From Biomphalaria glabrata (taxonomy: Eukaryota; Mollusca; Gastropoda; Planorbidae): 64,000 bases of DNA. The DNA lies in the NCBI RefSeq assembly GCF_947242115.1, contig NC_074718.1:47018199-47082198 (forward strand), written 5' to 3'. The position numbers and the translations under genes were made by a program. The notes under the pieces are model-generated. The model saw nothing but the letters and a program-made list of their open reading frames with translations, had not been told where the DNA came from and searched no databases. The stretch's first letter is position 1, and every line of letters begins with the position of its first letter. Positions 1 to 11,326 of this stretch are shown piece by piece.

Positions 1-1150
1 GTTTTCCTAATTCTCTTAGATCTTTATAACAGTAGATCTAAACATAGATATCAATAGTAGGCCTACAGACTACAATTAAATCTATGCTTCGCAACATTTA
101 ATGCTCAGGTTATAAGTAGGTATAATGGATGTTCCTGCTGTTAATAAAATATCGTTTGCCGCAAATGTATGAATAAATATATGACCTACTACGCTTAAGA
201 TTCCAACTATTAACTAACAGCTATCAGTATTAAGCCCTTAAAGCCAGAACCAGAATCAGTCTTTGGACTAAAAATTACAAATCTGATGACCAGTTGTTGG
301 TCAGAAATTCTTGAACACATACATCCAACCACCATTCAAGCCAGATAAGAGATTTACATTAGTAAATAGTTAAATATATACTAACATATTTTACATTGAC
401 TCTCCAACACACAGCCTTTATGGTTGGTGGCCTCATACATACACACAGACACGCTCATGTTACACAGATTAATTTCTGTTTATAAATACTGTTAATCTTT
501 AATAAATCAATCAGTAACAGAGTTTAAAACAATAAGGTATATAAAAGGAAAAGAAAATAATACCAACAAATATAAGTATATTATTTAACAGTTTTGTAAA
601 ATGTTCAGCAATACAAGCTATTTACAAGACTCTTAGGTATCCGGCTCCAGCCCCTGTGCGCCCCTACAGAGTATATTCTATCTCAAAATTTACCAAACTC
701 CTCTTTTGTTCTCATCATGACTTGTATATTTCTAGAAGAAAGATCCACAATAGTATTGTATTCTTAACACAGCTACTTGAGTTTTTGTTTGGAACTTCAC
801 TTCCATTTACTTCCTTCACTATGTCAAAGAAGTGTGACTACCAAAACATTTGTACAGTTACTTATAACCAGGTGTCCAGTAGGAGGGCATAAGGGATACA
901 TGCTCTTGAATTAGCTACATCAATCTATTTTCAGTGTTTGTAGAGAATCATTAAAGCATTATGATTACAATAAAAATACTTTTTGTCCCTTGAAACATAA
1001 ACTGATTGCCTTTGCACCCCATAATATGAGAAACAGTATTAGTTCTAGCTAGATTTCCCCTTCTAACATAATTTGTAATGCAAACTTCATTACTATCTTT
1101 AATACTATCAAGCTTTACATAACTCTAAAACTGTTTCTATGTTTGTTTAG
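1..1150. other. AT-rich flank / probable intron, no gene seen
   Basis: Nothing with coding character is visible. Because the first GALC exon found begins at 1151 in mid-codon, this stretch is probably intron of that gene. The 78-codon open frame at 656-892 has no recognisable motif and no splice context and is best ignored. Confidence 0.5.
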
Positions 1151-1407
1151 GTTATCCACAGTACCAGGAGCCATTCAATCTTGCCCAGCAGACAGGCTCC
1201 CATGAAGTACTTAGTGATGGTCAAACAAAGTTTATTAGACAAATGGTTCTAGAGAATCCAGTAGCTTGGTGGGATTCTGATCTGCATAACAAATCAATTA
1301 GTGTTGTTGGTTCTTATACTTGGTAAGTGATTACTATAAAAGCCAAACATAATAGAAATAGCAGGTTAGCAAGCTTTACAGAAAGACTTGTTACAGATGT
1401 TGATATA

Positions 1408-1924
1408 CAGGGTGACCCAAAAGTAAGTTTACAGTTATTTAACTACCTTTCATATGGTTGAAGCTACTTGCTTAGTAATACCAATAAAAACATTCCTCAG
1501 AGTATAAATTATCAGTTTTAATGGTAAACATGATAGCTACATTGTGATAAAATAGTTGATACTTGTTTATGTTGGTGTAACATTGTGAGAATGTGTTTTA
1601 ATGTGTTATTGTCTTAGTATCTTTCATCAGTTCATGTGTCATTCTAGCTTAATAAAGCCTTTTTTAAGGTTTCTCTACAGTGTTACTTTAATTCTTATTA
1701 CAATGTATTTAGTTAGAACAAGGCATGAAATGATGAAAGATACAATAGGTCAAATACTAGTATCTGTTGTAAATAATAGCAAGTAGTGTAGCAAGTAAAT
1801 ATCAACACTTGTAGCAGTAGTATGATTGATAAACAAATAGTAGTTTATGTAGTATAGTATATAAAAAAACACTAGGCTGTAGTTTGGGGTGGTAAACCTG
1901 TAAACCTACTCTTGGCCCACCTTG
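1408..1924. mobile_element. Mariner-like MITE with inverted ends
   Basis: A 517-bp element lies inside the GALC intron. Its ends are imperfect inverted repeats of about 27 bp: the left begins CAGGGTGACCCAAAAG and the reverse complement of the right begins CAAGGTGGGCCAAGAG, with about 22 of 27 positions matching. Each end is flanked by TA, the target duplication usual for Tc1/mariner elements. No transposase frame remains. A short internal stretch near 1550-1595 (AAATAGTTGATACTTGTTTA) recurs at about 47350, so the family has at least one more fragment in this window. Confidence 0.65.
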
Positions 1925-2418
1925 TATATAGAAACTGAATATTTTTTTTTTGCAATACTTTGGAAACCCAAACTTTTGTTCTAGTATGTAAGACTTTATA
2001 AAAATATAATACATTGCTCATTATTTAAATATGATTGTATAATGCAATCTGGCTTGGTTATTACTGTTGCAAGCCTATTCCATAAACTGACTCAAAGCAT
2101 TGAATATAAAATATTAATGATAAAGTTTACTAATTATTACACATTTAAGCATTCTTTTTTAAAATTTCACACACTAGAAAATGCATTTTGTAATATATTT
2201 AGTTACTAAACCTTATTTTTTATATTAATACAATAGACATTCTTCTATTTTATAGGTCTGATATTCTGAAATAAATTTCCGTATCTCCACCTTAAATTTT
2301 ACTAGTGGAGTTTTTGTAGCTGCCAGAGTGGATCTAGGTGGATGTGATGCCTTTAAAGATCAAGGCATTATTTATATATACTTCAAAGTGGCATGTATGA
2401 ACTTAAGGAATGATTTTG

Positions 2419-4294
2419 GTAAGTAAACAAAGACAGATTATATACATTTAACCCACTAGCTACTAATGCGACCAAATGCCCCACTCGCTACTAATGCGCC
2501 CACCACAGCACACACACAGCATGACTTGTGTAGCTCTTGTTTTCCTGTGTGACGCGTAGTGTTATTTTGAGCTGGCTGGGTTTTTTAAAAAGTAGAAATA
2601 TAGATTGTTTTGTTAAAAAAGCTGATATTTTTATGTCTTTTGCTTCAGTTTCTATGGGCCGTCAAAGTTTGGTGATTTTTTTTTAATTTTCCTTAGCTGT
2701 GCAGGCCATTTTCTCAATGACCTTTCAATTTTTAGACCCATTATCGCAAATAATACACTAAATACAGCTAATAATGAAGTTGAAATTGATAAAGACATTG
2801 ATCATGAAATTTAGCTCTAAATTTAGACTTAGATCTAGTTCGATTCTGAGAGAGAGAGAGAGTGAAGTAAACATTAGATCTAGTCTAGATCTAATGTCAA
2901 TGAATCTTCAACTTCTTTGACTGATATTTTGACCATTTTTTTTATCACATGAAAACGTTTGATGAAATAGATCTAGTTGGGTCATGCTAGAAGTAAGGAA
3001 CACATGCAGAGCCACATCAGCATGATGCCATGTTCAGGCAACTAAAGGCCTCACGCGCACCCAGTGTAAGTCAGTAAATACTCAAGACATATACAGATTT
3101 TATATGTATATAAGCATAATGTATAGGCCTACTAAATTCCTACTTATAAACATTACTGGTCTTTGGGTAAATGTTAGAGGGTACCAGTAATAACAGATCT
3201 GATTGGGGTGTGGGGGTCCACCTGTCTTCAAAAAATCAGGCACTCGAACCTGTTGTTTTTATTGTTTTAATCTTGTAAAACCTAGTTATACCAAGTTATA
3301 CATCATTTTAATGGCCATCCATTTCTCTCTTTTTTAGAAGTATTTTTTTTTTATTAATAGATGTTGTTTAATGTTTTTTTTAAATATATTTTTTAAAGTC
3401 AATCTCTAAATGTTTTATGTCTGTCACTAAATGTTTTAGGTCAGGCACTTCATTTTAGTCTTATTTTTTCTCCTATTTGATTTTTACTATAGTTATAGAC
3501 ACATAATAGGTTAAAAAGGGGAAATAATCTCAGCTCGTGCCATTAGCTCTTTTCTCTAACATCTAACTTAACGCTATGGCATTTAGTGCCTTATTCAATT
3601 TAAAAGAGAGAAAGAAAAACTGTAACATACCACAATTAGACCATTATATGTTGGTCTACAATGTCTTTTAGTGATTTTTTTTCACAAAAAGAGTTCTTTT
3701 TGAAAAGGGGAATTTTGAGAGCAAAGGTTAAAGAAAGGAGAAATTTTGAAGAGTCATTACTCATCATTGAGTATAAAAGCAAATCATCATACAAAAATAA
3801 ATTTAGTCTTAACTCTACATTCTAATTACTTAACAGCTGTGTGCCATCGTTGAAATTCTGTCACATCTCAGAAATACCTACTATAAGCATCAGAAATCAC
3901 ATCGGATTGTTCAGGCATTTACTTACCTGTGATGATTTATTGCCAGCAACCTAAATTTAGACCTTGAGGTGACAAAAAGAATTGGAAAAACTCTCTAATT
4001 GTATTTGGGGAAAAAAAACAACTGACCACACCAACCAAAATGCTAGTGTACAAAGCCTGCATAGCCACTCTTCTATATATTAATGAGAGCTGGCCAACAT
4101 ACATTCATAAAGAGCATAGAAAAACAGTTTTTTTATCGTTTCATAAAGTTTGTTATTAAATAGAGCTAGAACAAAGATTCGATGAACATAACTTGCATTG
4201 ACATACTAAAAAAAAATATGTAAACTTATCATTTTAAAATCAAATTATTTTCTTTTTAGAAGAAATCTTTAAATGATCAAATCTGAATATGTAA
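2419..4294. other. Intron-like AT-rich DNA of GALC copy A
   Basis: The stretch contains homopolymer-rich, low-complexity DNA, short repeats of an ACTAATGCG word near 2460-2510 and a GAGAGA run near 2848. I looked for the missing GALC exon (human segment with W..YALGRVEV..KKWY) and saw no match in any frame. Confidence 0.4.
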
Positions 4295-4299
4295 TTGAA

Positions 4300-4850
4300 A
4301 TGTACCTATTGTAACAAATCTCACTATTCAGGTTCTCTGCAACTGCACTTGACAACTCAGGTCTCCAAAAACTTAAATGTCCAACAAATCACAGCTAATA
4401 CTGTACAATTGGCAACACATAACACTGACTGTACAATGTTCTGTCATGGACATCTGAACTGCTGTATCAAATCTGTACTGTTGTAGCAAGACCTCTGCTG
4501 GCTTCGCTGTACTTTGTTGAACTCTGTCATAATGTACTGAATGGTAGATCGAGAATTTGTGACTGAGTCAACTCTGGTACCTTTGTTCTTCATATAGGGT
4601 CTCTAATGGCATTCTAGAACCGGATTCCGTTAATCACATGACTCTTGAGTGAGTCACATCTCTTGTGACTGGCCTGAGTTCGATTCAGAACACTGATCCT
4701 GCCCAAACCGCAATGTTTGACACTCTTCTCAGGTGACCGTCACAACTCATCCTGGTTGACCGCTCGTCTAGCGCTGGCCTGGGGCATTTTCCATCGGCTG
4801 AAAACACACACACCACTACCCCCATCTTTGTCACCACCAGGATTATAACT
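4300..4850. repeat. Dispersed repeat, shared with 61797, plus SINE-like segment
   Basis: From about 4308 the sequence ATTGTAAC....CTCACTA.TCAGG..CTCTGCAA is repeated at about 61795-61900, where it continues with ACAACTCAGG. These are two diverged copies of one interspersed family of unknown class. From about 4655 a second segment contains a polymerase III B-box-like word (GAGTTCGATTC) and ends near a CACACACACCACTACCCC stretch, which suggests a decayed SINE. Both lie in the last intron of GALC copy A. Confidence 0.4.
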
Positions 4851-5051
4851 CTATTTTAAAAAAAAAAATTTTTTCAGGGTTCAAGTGCACTTGGAGCTCT
4901 GGATGGAGTTATATTATTCAATGCAACTATTCCCACCTCTCCAGTATCTGGCTTAGCAGCTATTGGCACAGACAGCTATGGCTTGGCTCATTTTCATAAT
5001 CTTGTATTAGATTCAGTGACAAGTGGCTTGAAGATTATGCAATGCTTGTAA

Positions 5052-6140
5052 AATAGTAACATAATTAGTATAGCTTAATTTATTTCTATCAAAGTCTCAC
5101 TTTTAAATCTTTGTACAGTCACTGCCAAGCTCTACAATTTTTTTATGGAAATTGATTAGGTTTTATAAAATTCTAAATATTGACTGGTTAAAATTTTGAA
5201 TACTTTTTTACAGCCCAACACAATTAAATAGCAATTGAGATCTCACCTACATCTTAACACCTAACTTAACTTAGGCCTGTAAGAATTAAAGCTAACATGA
5301 ATGAATATCTGGGAGAGAAGTAATGTGACACATGAAAATTGTATGTTGATTTTCTTATGATGGTTTTGTCAATACTTTAAAAATATTTAACAATTTATTC
5401 TTATGAAATCTAATACAACTAGGTTTGGCTGTAGTTAGTTTTGTTAAAAGGTATTAAGAACATTCCATTCTGTATATATTAAACGTTTTTCTAATGTAAT
5501 TGCATTCAGTGATTATCAATATTTAAACATATATACTAGTGTTTTGTAATCAGTGATTTTCATTTTCTGGTATCAGTTTGTTCCCATTTAGATTGCAATC
5601 TTTCCAAATGTGAAAACAAGGTGTCTGCATAATCTTTGAGGCCATTTTTAAAATCACTTAAATTTATTTATTTGTTTCTATTTAATAATTTGATTGCCGG
5701 GGAACAAAAGATTATTTGTGTTGTTTGTCTTTACTATTGGTGTCTTGTATCTCTTTTGTGATGGTAAAGTCACAAAATGTAGGAAACATCACTGTGTTTG
5801 GTCCAGTGTTCCTATATGCAAGTCTATTGTATTTTCTATATTATTTTACAATTGTAAAAAAAATTAATAAAATTGTTGCACTGTTGATGTTTTCAAATTA
5901 ACATTTTTATTTATTTATGCTTACATATCTGTTGTGTTTTAGTTAGTTCATAAATATAGATTCTTAAATTAAATTGTTTCTTTCCGCACTTATAAACTAT
6001 GATCATCTGTAAGCCTATTTTTACTTTTTTTTTAACTTTAATGTTCTACTTGGATATGTCTCAGAAATCATTACATTTCTTTTTCTTGAAACCACTCTAT
6101 GGAAGCATCTATTTTAATCATATTAACTTTGATCATAAAC
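5052..6140. other. GALC copy A downstream DNA, no gene seen
   Basis: AT-rich sequence follows the GALC stop codon. It may include the old 3' untranslated region, but no convincing polyadenylation site stands out. The short open frame at 5716-5901 is low-complexity and hydrophobic by composition only. Confidence 0.4.
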
Positions 6141-6144
6141 ATTG

Positions 6145-6350
6145 GATAGCTGCCTGGTTGTAACGGAGCAGTATGCACGCTGGACTGTTGATCAGAGTTC
6201 TCAATGGTCCAGAGTTCATACTCTGCCCAATGACATCCCGGTCATCTTGCAGGAGGTTTGTACTTGGAATTTAGTTATCCTCAACTCTGCAGGTACAGCC
6301 AAAACATGTAAAGCAAACATTTCTTTTGTCTGGCGCACAACTAGCACAAG
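6145..6350 (+). mobile_element. tRNA-derived SINE (second family)
   Basis: A tRNA-like head begins near 6147 with an A-box-like stretch (TGGTTGTAACGGAGCAGTAT) and a B-box-like word about 60 bp later (AGAGTTCATACTCT). It is followed by a body with GTCATCTTGCAGGAGGTTTG and AAAACATGTAAAGCAAACAT, which I recognise as a common molluscan SINE layout. The 84-codon open frame across it is incidental. Confidence 0.6.
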
Positions 6351-6390
6351 CTTGGATGTATGTCCAATACCAGAACAGTTTACTCTAAAG

Positions 6391-7224
6391 CAGTGATTCC
6401 CAAAGTGGTCTATATAGACCCCTAGGGGTCTACGAAGACTTCCAAGGGGTCTACGAAAGTGAAAAAATAAATTTTGGGTCTATGAGATGTCCACGGGGGT
6501 CTACGATAATAGATATCATTTAGGCAGGTCGTGACTTTAATTTGTATATCCCATTACTGTAATTTTTTCATACACTAATAAATGATTTGTACTTTGGGTA
6601 ATCCTTTAAATTGTTGTATCAATACATATTTAAATAGATTAATTTTGTCTACGTGTAACTAATGTTACTTGCTAGGTGGGTAGCAAGCCAAGGCAAATGA
6701 GCCCTTCCTGCCTGAAGCTTACTGGTTAAGGAGCCAGTCACTCGCCTTCTGCTGTCAGTGAAAACAGTTCTGAAGACCCATTCTTTGAGCCACACATGAA
6801 AGATCAAGAAAAGCACTATAAACTGCTCTTTGCAAAATTTCTTACGATGATATTTAATGCAAATTAATTAATTAATTAAAATTTAAGGTTTGAAGGACTA
6901 CTTCATAGAAAAACAAATTCCTATATGAAACAAAATATCCGTAGCAACAGATGATAAACCTGAAAAACAAATTTTTCCAGTAAGTTTGGTTCCAGTAATA
7001 CATATTGTCATTTTAATTGGGTTAAATTTGAATTATGTCAATAAAAAAGATAGATCTCTATAGCTTAAATGACTTTTTCACTCTTCAACTCTCTATAGTT
7101 AGAAACCAGTTTTTAAAAAAAGTTTATGAATTTGCAAAAATAAATACAAGTTAAGCAGGGGGTCTACCGAAAAACAGACAACATGGCAAGGGGTCTACAA
7201 GACAAAAAAGTTTGGGAACCACTG
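6391..7224. mobile_element. Non-autonomous hAT-type DNA transposon
   Basis: The element is bounded by terminal inverted repeats, CAGTGATTCCCAAAGTGG on the left and TTTGGGAACCACTG on the right. It is flanked by a perfect 8-bp direct repeat, CTCTAAAG, at 6383-6390 and 7225-7232. An 8-bp target duplication and CAGTG.TTCCCAA ends are the hAT signature. Sub-terminal GGGGTCTACGAA words occur several times near both ends, as expected for transposase-binding repeats. About 834 bp is far too short for a transposase gene and no frame survives, so it would depend on an autonomous relative. Confidence 0.85.
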
Positions 7225-7232
7225 CTCTAAAG

Positions 7233-7797
7233 AAAAGTGTAAATATTTGAAATCCATAAATCTATATATGAAAGTCAAAACATGGACTCAGTCTTCTGTG
7301 ATTCTCCTATTTAAAGATAATTAAAAATTTTACCCAGTTTTTCATTACCTCTTCCTTGAAATAAGTGATCACTTTTTGCATTCAATGTCTTGACTAGAAC
7401 TGCAATGGTCCTCTTTTCTAAATCATTTTTTTTTATTTCTTCACTTAAAATTGTAAAATGTAATGCAACTTTTTATTCAACAAAACATTTTTCTTTTTCA
7501 AAAATACTGAATATCACACTAATGCTTTTAGCCATTATGAGCCAATGCATGAATTAGATTGAGAATGGTAAAGCCTTATGGCAATGGTGAGTGACTACAA
7601 ATTGAAAGATGTCATAATGAACTTAATTAAAAGAACAATAAATAAAATATTATTTCTAATTACAATTTGACTAAGCCAAACCTAAAATACACTTAAAAGT
7701 AAATTCAGCTCAATGCCCATGTTAATATTTCGGAGAAAAAAATTCTGTTTCATTATGTTATTATTATTAGGCTATCAATTAAGTCTAATATTTGATT
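7233..7797. other. AT-rich intergenic DNA, nothing recognised
   Basis: No open frame, repeat end or splice-flanked coding segment could be supported here. Confidence 0.4.
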
Positions 7798-7904
7798 TCA
7801 ACACTGATGTGTAAGATGCAACTCAATTTTATTGACATGAAAACAAGAAGATGAAAACAACACTAACAGGAGACTGTAATACACACTTATAGGCCTAACA
7901 TACT

Positions 7905-8217
7905 TGAGAAAAACACGTGAACACACTAATAAGGCTTGTCTTCGAGTCCGAAGATGAGTGAGGAATGAAAGTATTTCCCGTGGCTGCGCAGCCCTTGCAG
8001 ATAGCTGTGACCTACATACCCTGCCACACCCAGGGCAAGCATAACCATTGTCCGCAGGTGGTCGATTTAGATTTTCTTTTTGCCGTCTGCCTCTGTCCTC
8101 GACAGCAGATTTTCTTTTGGTCTCAAATGTGTATCTCGTGGCCTTTGTGAGTGACCCCCAGCTGTCTTGTTCTGTTCGATCAGTAGAAAAAGGGAGACTA
8201 AAAGAAAACAAACACAT
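7905..8217 (-). mobile_element. LINE 3' fragment with C-terminal zinc-knuckle-like motif
   Basis: On the minus strand the frame reads STDRTEQDSWGSLTKATRY, then RRQKENLNRPPADNGY and CPGCGRVCRSQL. The CPxCGRxCRS motif after a basic linker is the usual C-terminus of a molluscan LINE-type endonuclease-reverse transcriptase protein. The expected downstream histidine part of the finger is out of frame, because RAAQPREILSFLTHL replaces an HSH-type end. The copy is a short 3' fragment; no reverse transcriptase domain is present. Confidence 0.5.
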
Positions 8218-9520
8218 AACATGTTAACATCTATAAATACACATAGGCCTATAAACGTAACAGCCTCGTTTATAACAATAATAATGTTATATTATTACAA
8301 GCAAGGGTGGACTGGCTATATGGACATTTGGGCAATGCCCGGTGGGTCGGTACTCAAATGGGCCTAAAGGATCTTATGAATGCCACTATGGCACGCATAA
8401 AATTGTTAATTGTTCTATATTCTCTTATATAAGGGGCTACATCTTTAACGGACTACAGTGTAATACTAATTTAATCTAAAACGTTTTCAAAAATAATGTA
8501 TTAGTAATAGCCTACATCCGTAGACAGTGCTATTAATAGGCTTCATCCAAAAGGGCCAACAAACATAGCGATTCAAAAGCCACTTATTAACATACATTAC
8601 TAGATTGACACACGAAGCGCATTTGACGTAATTAGCCTATCTTCCTGAAGACGTGTCTGTAATTTAAAAGATAAGATTATAATAAAACCACCACACACCA
8701 TTCCCTGGCCACTGCCAACAAAAGGTAGATAAGGACGCCTAGCTGGCAATGGCGACCTGCGGATTTTACCCATAGACTATAATTGCTCTCACTGGTGACA
8801 CTTCCACTGAAACTTCCAAGTTCAACTTACTCAGACTAGAATTGAGAGTACTCAGACTCGTCTCAGTCTGTGCACACTACACTTAGATCTAGAATCTAGA
8901 ACTCTAAACTTATTAAATAATCTAGATCTACTCATCTAGTTATACTATTACTATACTATAAAATACTATAATCATAGTATAATCTAGATCTAGATCTAGA
9001 ACTAGAAGTTCAAGTTCTACACTACTACTCAGTACTAGTCTAGTAGTAGTGATAAGTAGTACTACTTGACTTACTACTAGACTAGTCTAGTTACTGGCTA
9101 GAGTCTAGAAGTTATTATTTACACTGTAAAGTGACTCACGTAACAGTTATCTGTAAGTAATCAGTAACTCACTCAGTAACTGCCATTCAAACTTAAATAA
9201 AGTTTAGTCTTTACTCAAAATTAGTCAAAACACTAAAATTTAAACAATCTCAGCTTCACAACTGACTTGAACTGTTGGAGTTGAAGTAAAATTGAGTTCT
9301 AAGTAATGCAATATAACTGTAACTAGATCTAGACTATCTATATAATATATATTATATGTAGATACTCCTAAGGATTGAAACCTAGCATACATATGTGATA
9401 TTTCATTTAAAATAGTCTTCTCAAAGGTGCGTCTCCACTCCTTAATTTGCTTTTAAATTGCTATAAAATAAAAATCATTTAAAAAAAATCAAATTTGTTG
9501 TCAATGCTGAACCACCACCA
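8218..9520. repeat. Intergenic DNA with TAGATCTAG / AGTACT simple tracts
   Basis: Around 8300-8365 there is a GGACATTTGGGCAATGCCCGG-like palindromic word that looks like a transposon end, but I could not find its partner. From about 8880 to 9120 the sequence is almost entirely built from CTAGATCTAG, ACTAGT and AGTACT words. A similar tract lies at 50150-50650. The first coding exon and promoter of THOC2 should lie upstream of 9926, but none is recognisable. Confidence 0.5.
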
Positions 9521-9521
9521 C

Positions 9522-9720
9522 TCATCCTTTAGTCTGTTGGGGCACTACACATGATCTGCTTTTTTTTTCTCCATTCCTTTTTTCTTTTTTTAACCATGAC
9601 TAGAATCTCTTTTAACAACAGGCCTGTCCTTTCTTTGATGTCTATCCTTCACTTTTTCTGTCTGCCTATTGTTCTTTTTCCTGGGCCTGTTCCCTGCCTT
9701 CTTTCTGTTCAAATAAGGGT
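9522..9720 (-). mobile_element. RTE-type LINE 3' end fragment
   Basis: The order of words (CTTTAGTCTGTTGGGGCAC, then TCTCCATTCC, then GGCCTGTCC, then CTGTCTGCC) follows the minus-strand 3' end of the longer LINE at 47421-48724. That end codes for the RRRGRQKKRWEDNIKEWTGL tail and the downstream untranslated part. The copy is only about 200 bp and heavily diverged. Confidence 0.6.
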
Positions 9721-9925
9721 GCCTAAGCTTTGAAATGTGTAAGGTAAAATTGCCTAGTAAAGAATAATTTAAAATCTCTTCTTAGTTTTTATTTTGAATA
9801 CAGATTAAAAATAATCATGAAAATGTGAGGTTTATCAAAGTAAATTAATGGCATCGTCTCTGATCTTATAACAAAAAATACTTTTTTTTTTTGTGGGAGT
9901 TATGATTTTTTTTTTCAATCTTTAG

Positions 9926-10900
9926 CCTAAAGCAGTGCAAGTTATTAGGAGATGATGAAATATCTATGAAAGAGTTACCAAAGAAAACAATTAAAAGAGC
10001 TTTTTATGAAGTTTGTTATGCAGTCAATCATAATCAACTCAAGATTGAGAATGCAGTATCTGTATTTTCTGAACTCAAGGTATTCTACAACTTCATCATC
10101 GTTATAACTAGGATAGATGTTATATACTATAACTAGGATAGATGTTATATATTTAAAAAAAACAATCTGGGCATATATTGCACCAAGTCTTTTATTTCAG
10201 GAAACATTTCCATGGCTACCATCTACACTTGCTGATGTACTGGGAATAGTGGGTAAGACTCCTCTATTTTTTTAAAGCACACTAACACTAAGTAAAGGAA
10301 ATTTAAAATTAAGGCTTCTGTACATATATTTAACACTAATTGATTTGTTTTCATTTCAGATGTTGAAACTGCTTGCTCTGATGAATTGAGAGAAATTTAT
10401 TACACTAGTTGGGGCATTACGAGTAAGCTATTTGTCTTAGAAAAAAATGTTTTTATCAGAAGAAATCCATAAAGAACATTGTTTGACAGAATCAGAATCA
10501 GTCACCGGATAAATGGGTGCATTTGGTTTCTATTTTTTTAAAAGTGTGTTTAAATCCTTATTCATTTTGGTCTTTGTTTCATTTCATTTTATTTCAGGCA
10601 TGATAATAATCTCTGCTAGTTTTATTTTATTATAGATTTTTAAAGTGTGTGCCTTTTCATCTAATAAATATGTTTTTTTTTGTTTTTTTTTTAAACAGCA
10701 GTATATGAGGAAAACAATATTTTAATTAATAGTAGTGTTGTATTTTTAAAAAAGTATTTTTATGTACTATTTCAGAACACTATTATAGCTGATGGCCTTT
10801 TAAAAGAAAGATTAGACCAAGACTCCTTAGAGTTGGTTGGTTTAGTCAGTTCTCAAGTTGGATTTAATCAGAAATATGTGAAGACCAAAACTCGACTTTA
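9926..10900 (+). pseudogene. THOC2: THOC2 pseudogene, exons of N-terminal region
   Basis: There are four exons: 9926-10079 (LKQCKLLGDDE...AVSVFSELK), 10201-10252 (ETFPWLPSTLADVLGIV), 10360-10422 (DVETACSDELREIYYTSWGI) and 10776-10900 (NTIIADGLLKERLD...VKTKTRL). They align with human THOC2 LHLCRILSEN, MPSILADVFCILDIET and TVLKERLDPETLESLGL. The third exon leaves one base over, but the next exon is only meaningful from phase 0. The junction therefore does not join in frame, and reading it literally gives a TGA within six codons. A 32-bp triplet repeat (11035-11130) lies in the following intron. Confidence 0.85.
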
Positions 10901-11034
10901 GTAAGTTGTTGATTGGAATTAGGAATACAGTAGAACCTGCTTAAAGGCATACCTGGTATACAACCCTGACCCCTCCAAATCCCTTACCTTCAAATGTTTA
11001 GACCAGAACACAACTTTAGTCAGTTGTAAATAGG

Positions 11035-11130
11035 AATTATTAAAATATTAAGATGAGGTGATTAGCAATTATTAAAATATTAAGATGAGGTGATTAGCAA
11101 TTATTAAAATATTAAGATGAGGTGATTAGC
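11035..11130. repeat. Three tandem copies of a 32-bp unit
   Basis: Three exact 32-bp copies start at 11035, 11067 and 11099, each containing AATATTAAGATGAGGTGATT. They lie in a THOC2 intron and have no visible function. Confidence 0.95.
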
Positions 11131-11326
11131 AAAGGTGCTGTGCTAGTTAGCAATAGAGCTGTTTAAAAATAATGGTTTCCAAATGTTATGCAATTAATTT
11201 GGTTCCAATTTTATTCTTCTTTCTATTATTTTTGTTTACAGGTTGTGAATCATAGCCTACAAATACTTTTGAAATTCTATACAAGCATGAGCTACTGTGT
11301 TATAATTATTATTTTTTTTTTTTCAG

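Larger units (their letters stand above)
1151..5051 (+). pseudogene. GALC: Galactocerebrosidase (GALC) 3' part, decayed copy A
   Basis: GALC is the lysosomal enzyme that removes galactose from galactosylceramide; these exons belong to its C-terminal lectin-like region. Three exons are visible. 1151-1322 starts after an AG acceptor and reads YPQYQEPFNLAQQTGSHE then SISVVGSYTW, matching the human stretch around DYPFFSEAPNFADQTG and SIIGDYNW. 2256-2418 reads EINFRISTLNFTSGVFVAAR. 4878-5051 reads GLAAIGTDSYGLAHFHNLVL and ends with TAA, matching WAAIGTHSFEFAQFDNFLV. In the middle exon the frame entered from the first exon (W-S-D-I) must shift by one base to reach EINF, and otherwise meets TAA at once. 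The exon encoding the segment between GVF...NDFG and the last exon was not found in 2419-4877. Exons before 1151 would lie outside the window or are lost. I am confident of the family. Pseudogene status rests on one clear one-base loss and the missing exon; an assembly error at that base is the alternative. Confidence 0.8.

Noticed and set aside
6142-6396. 84-codon frame that looks protein-like
   Set aside because: The sequence is a tRNA-derived SINE; the frame ends at the hAT insertion.
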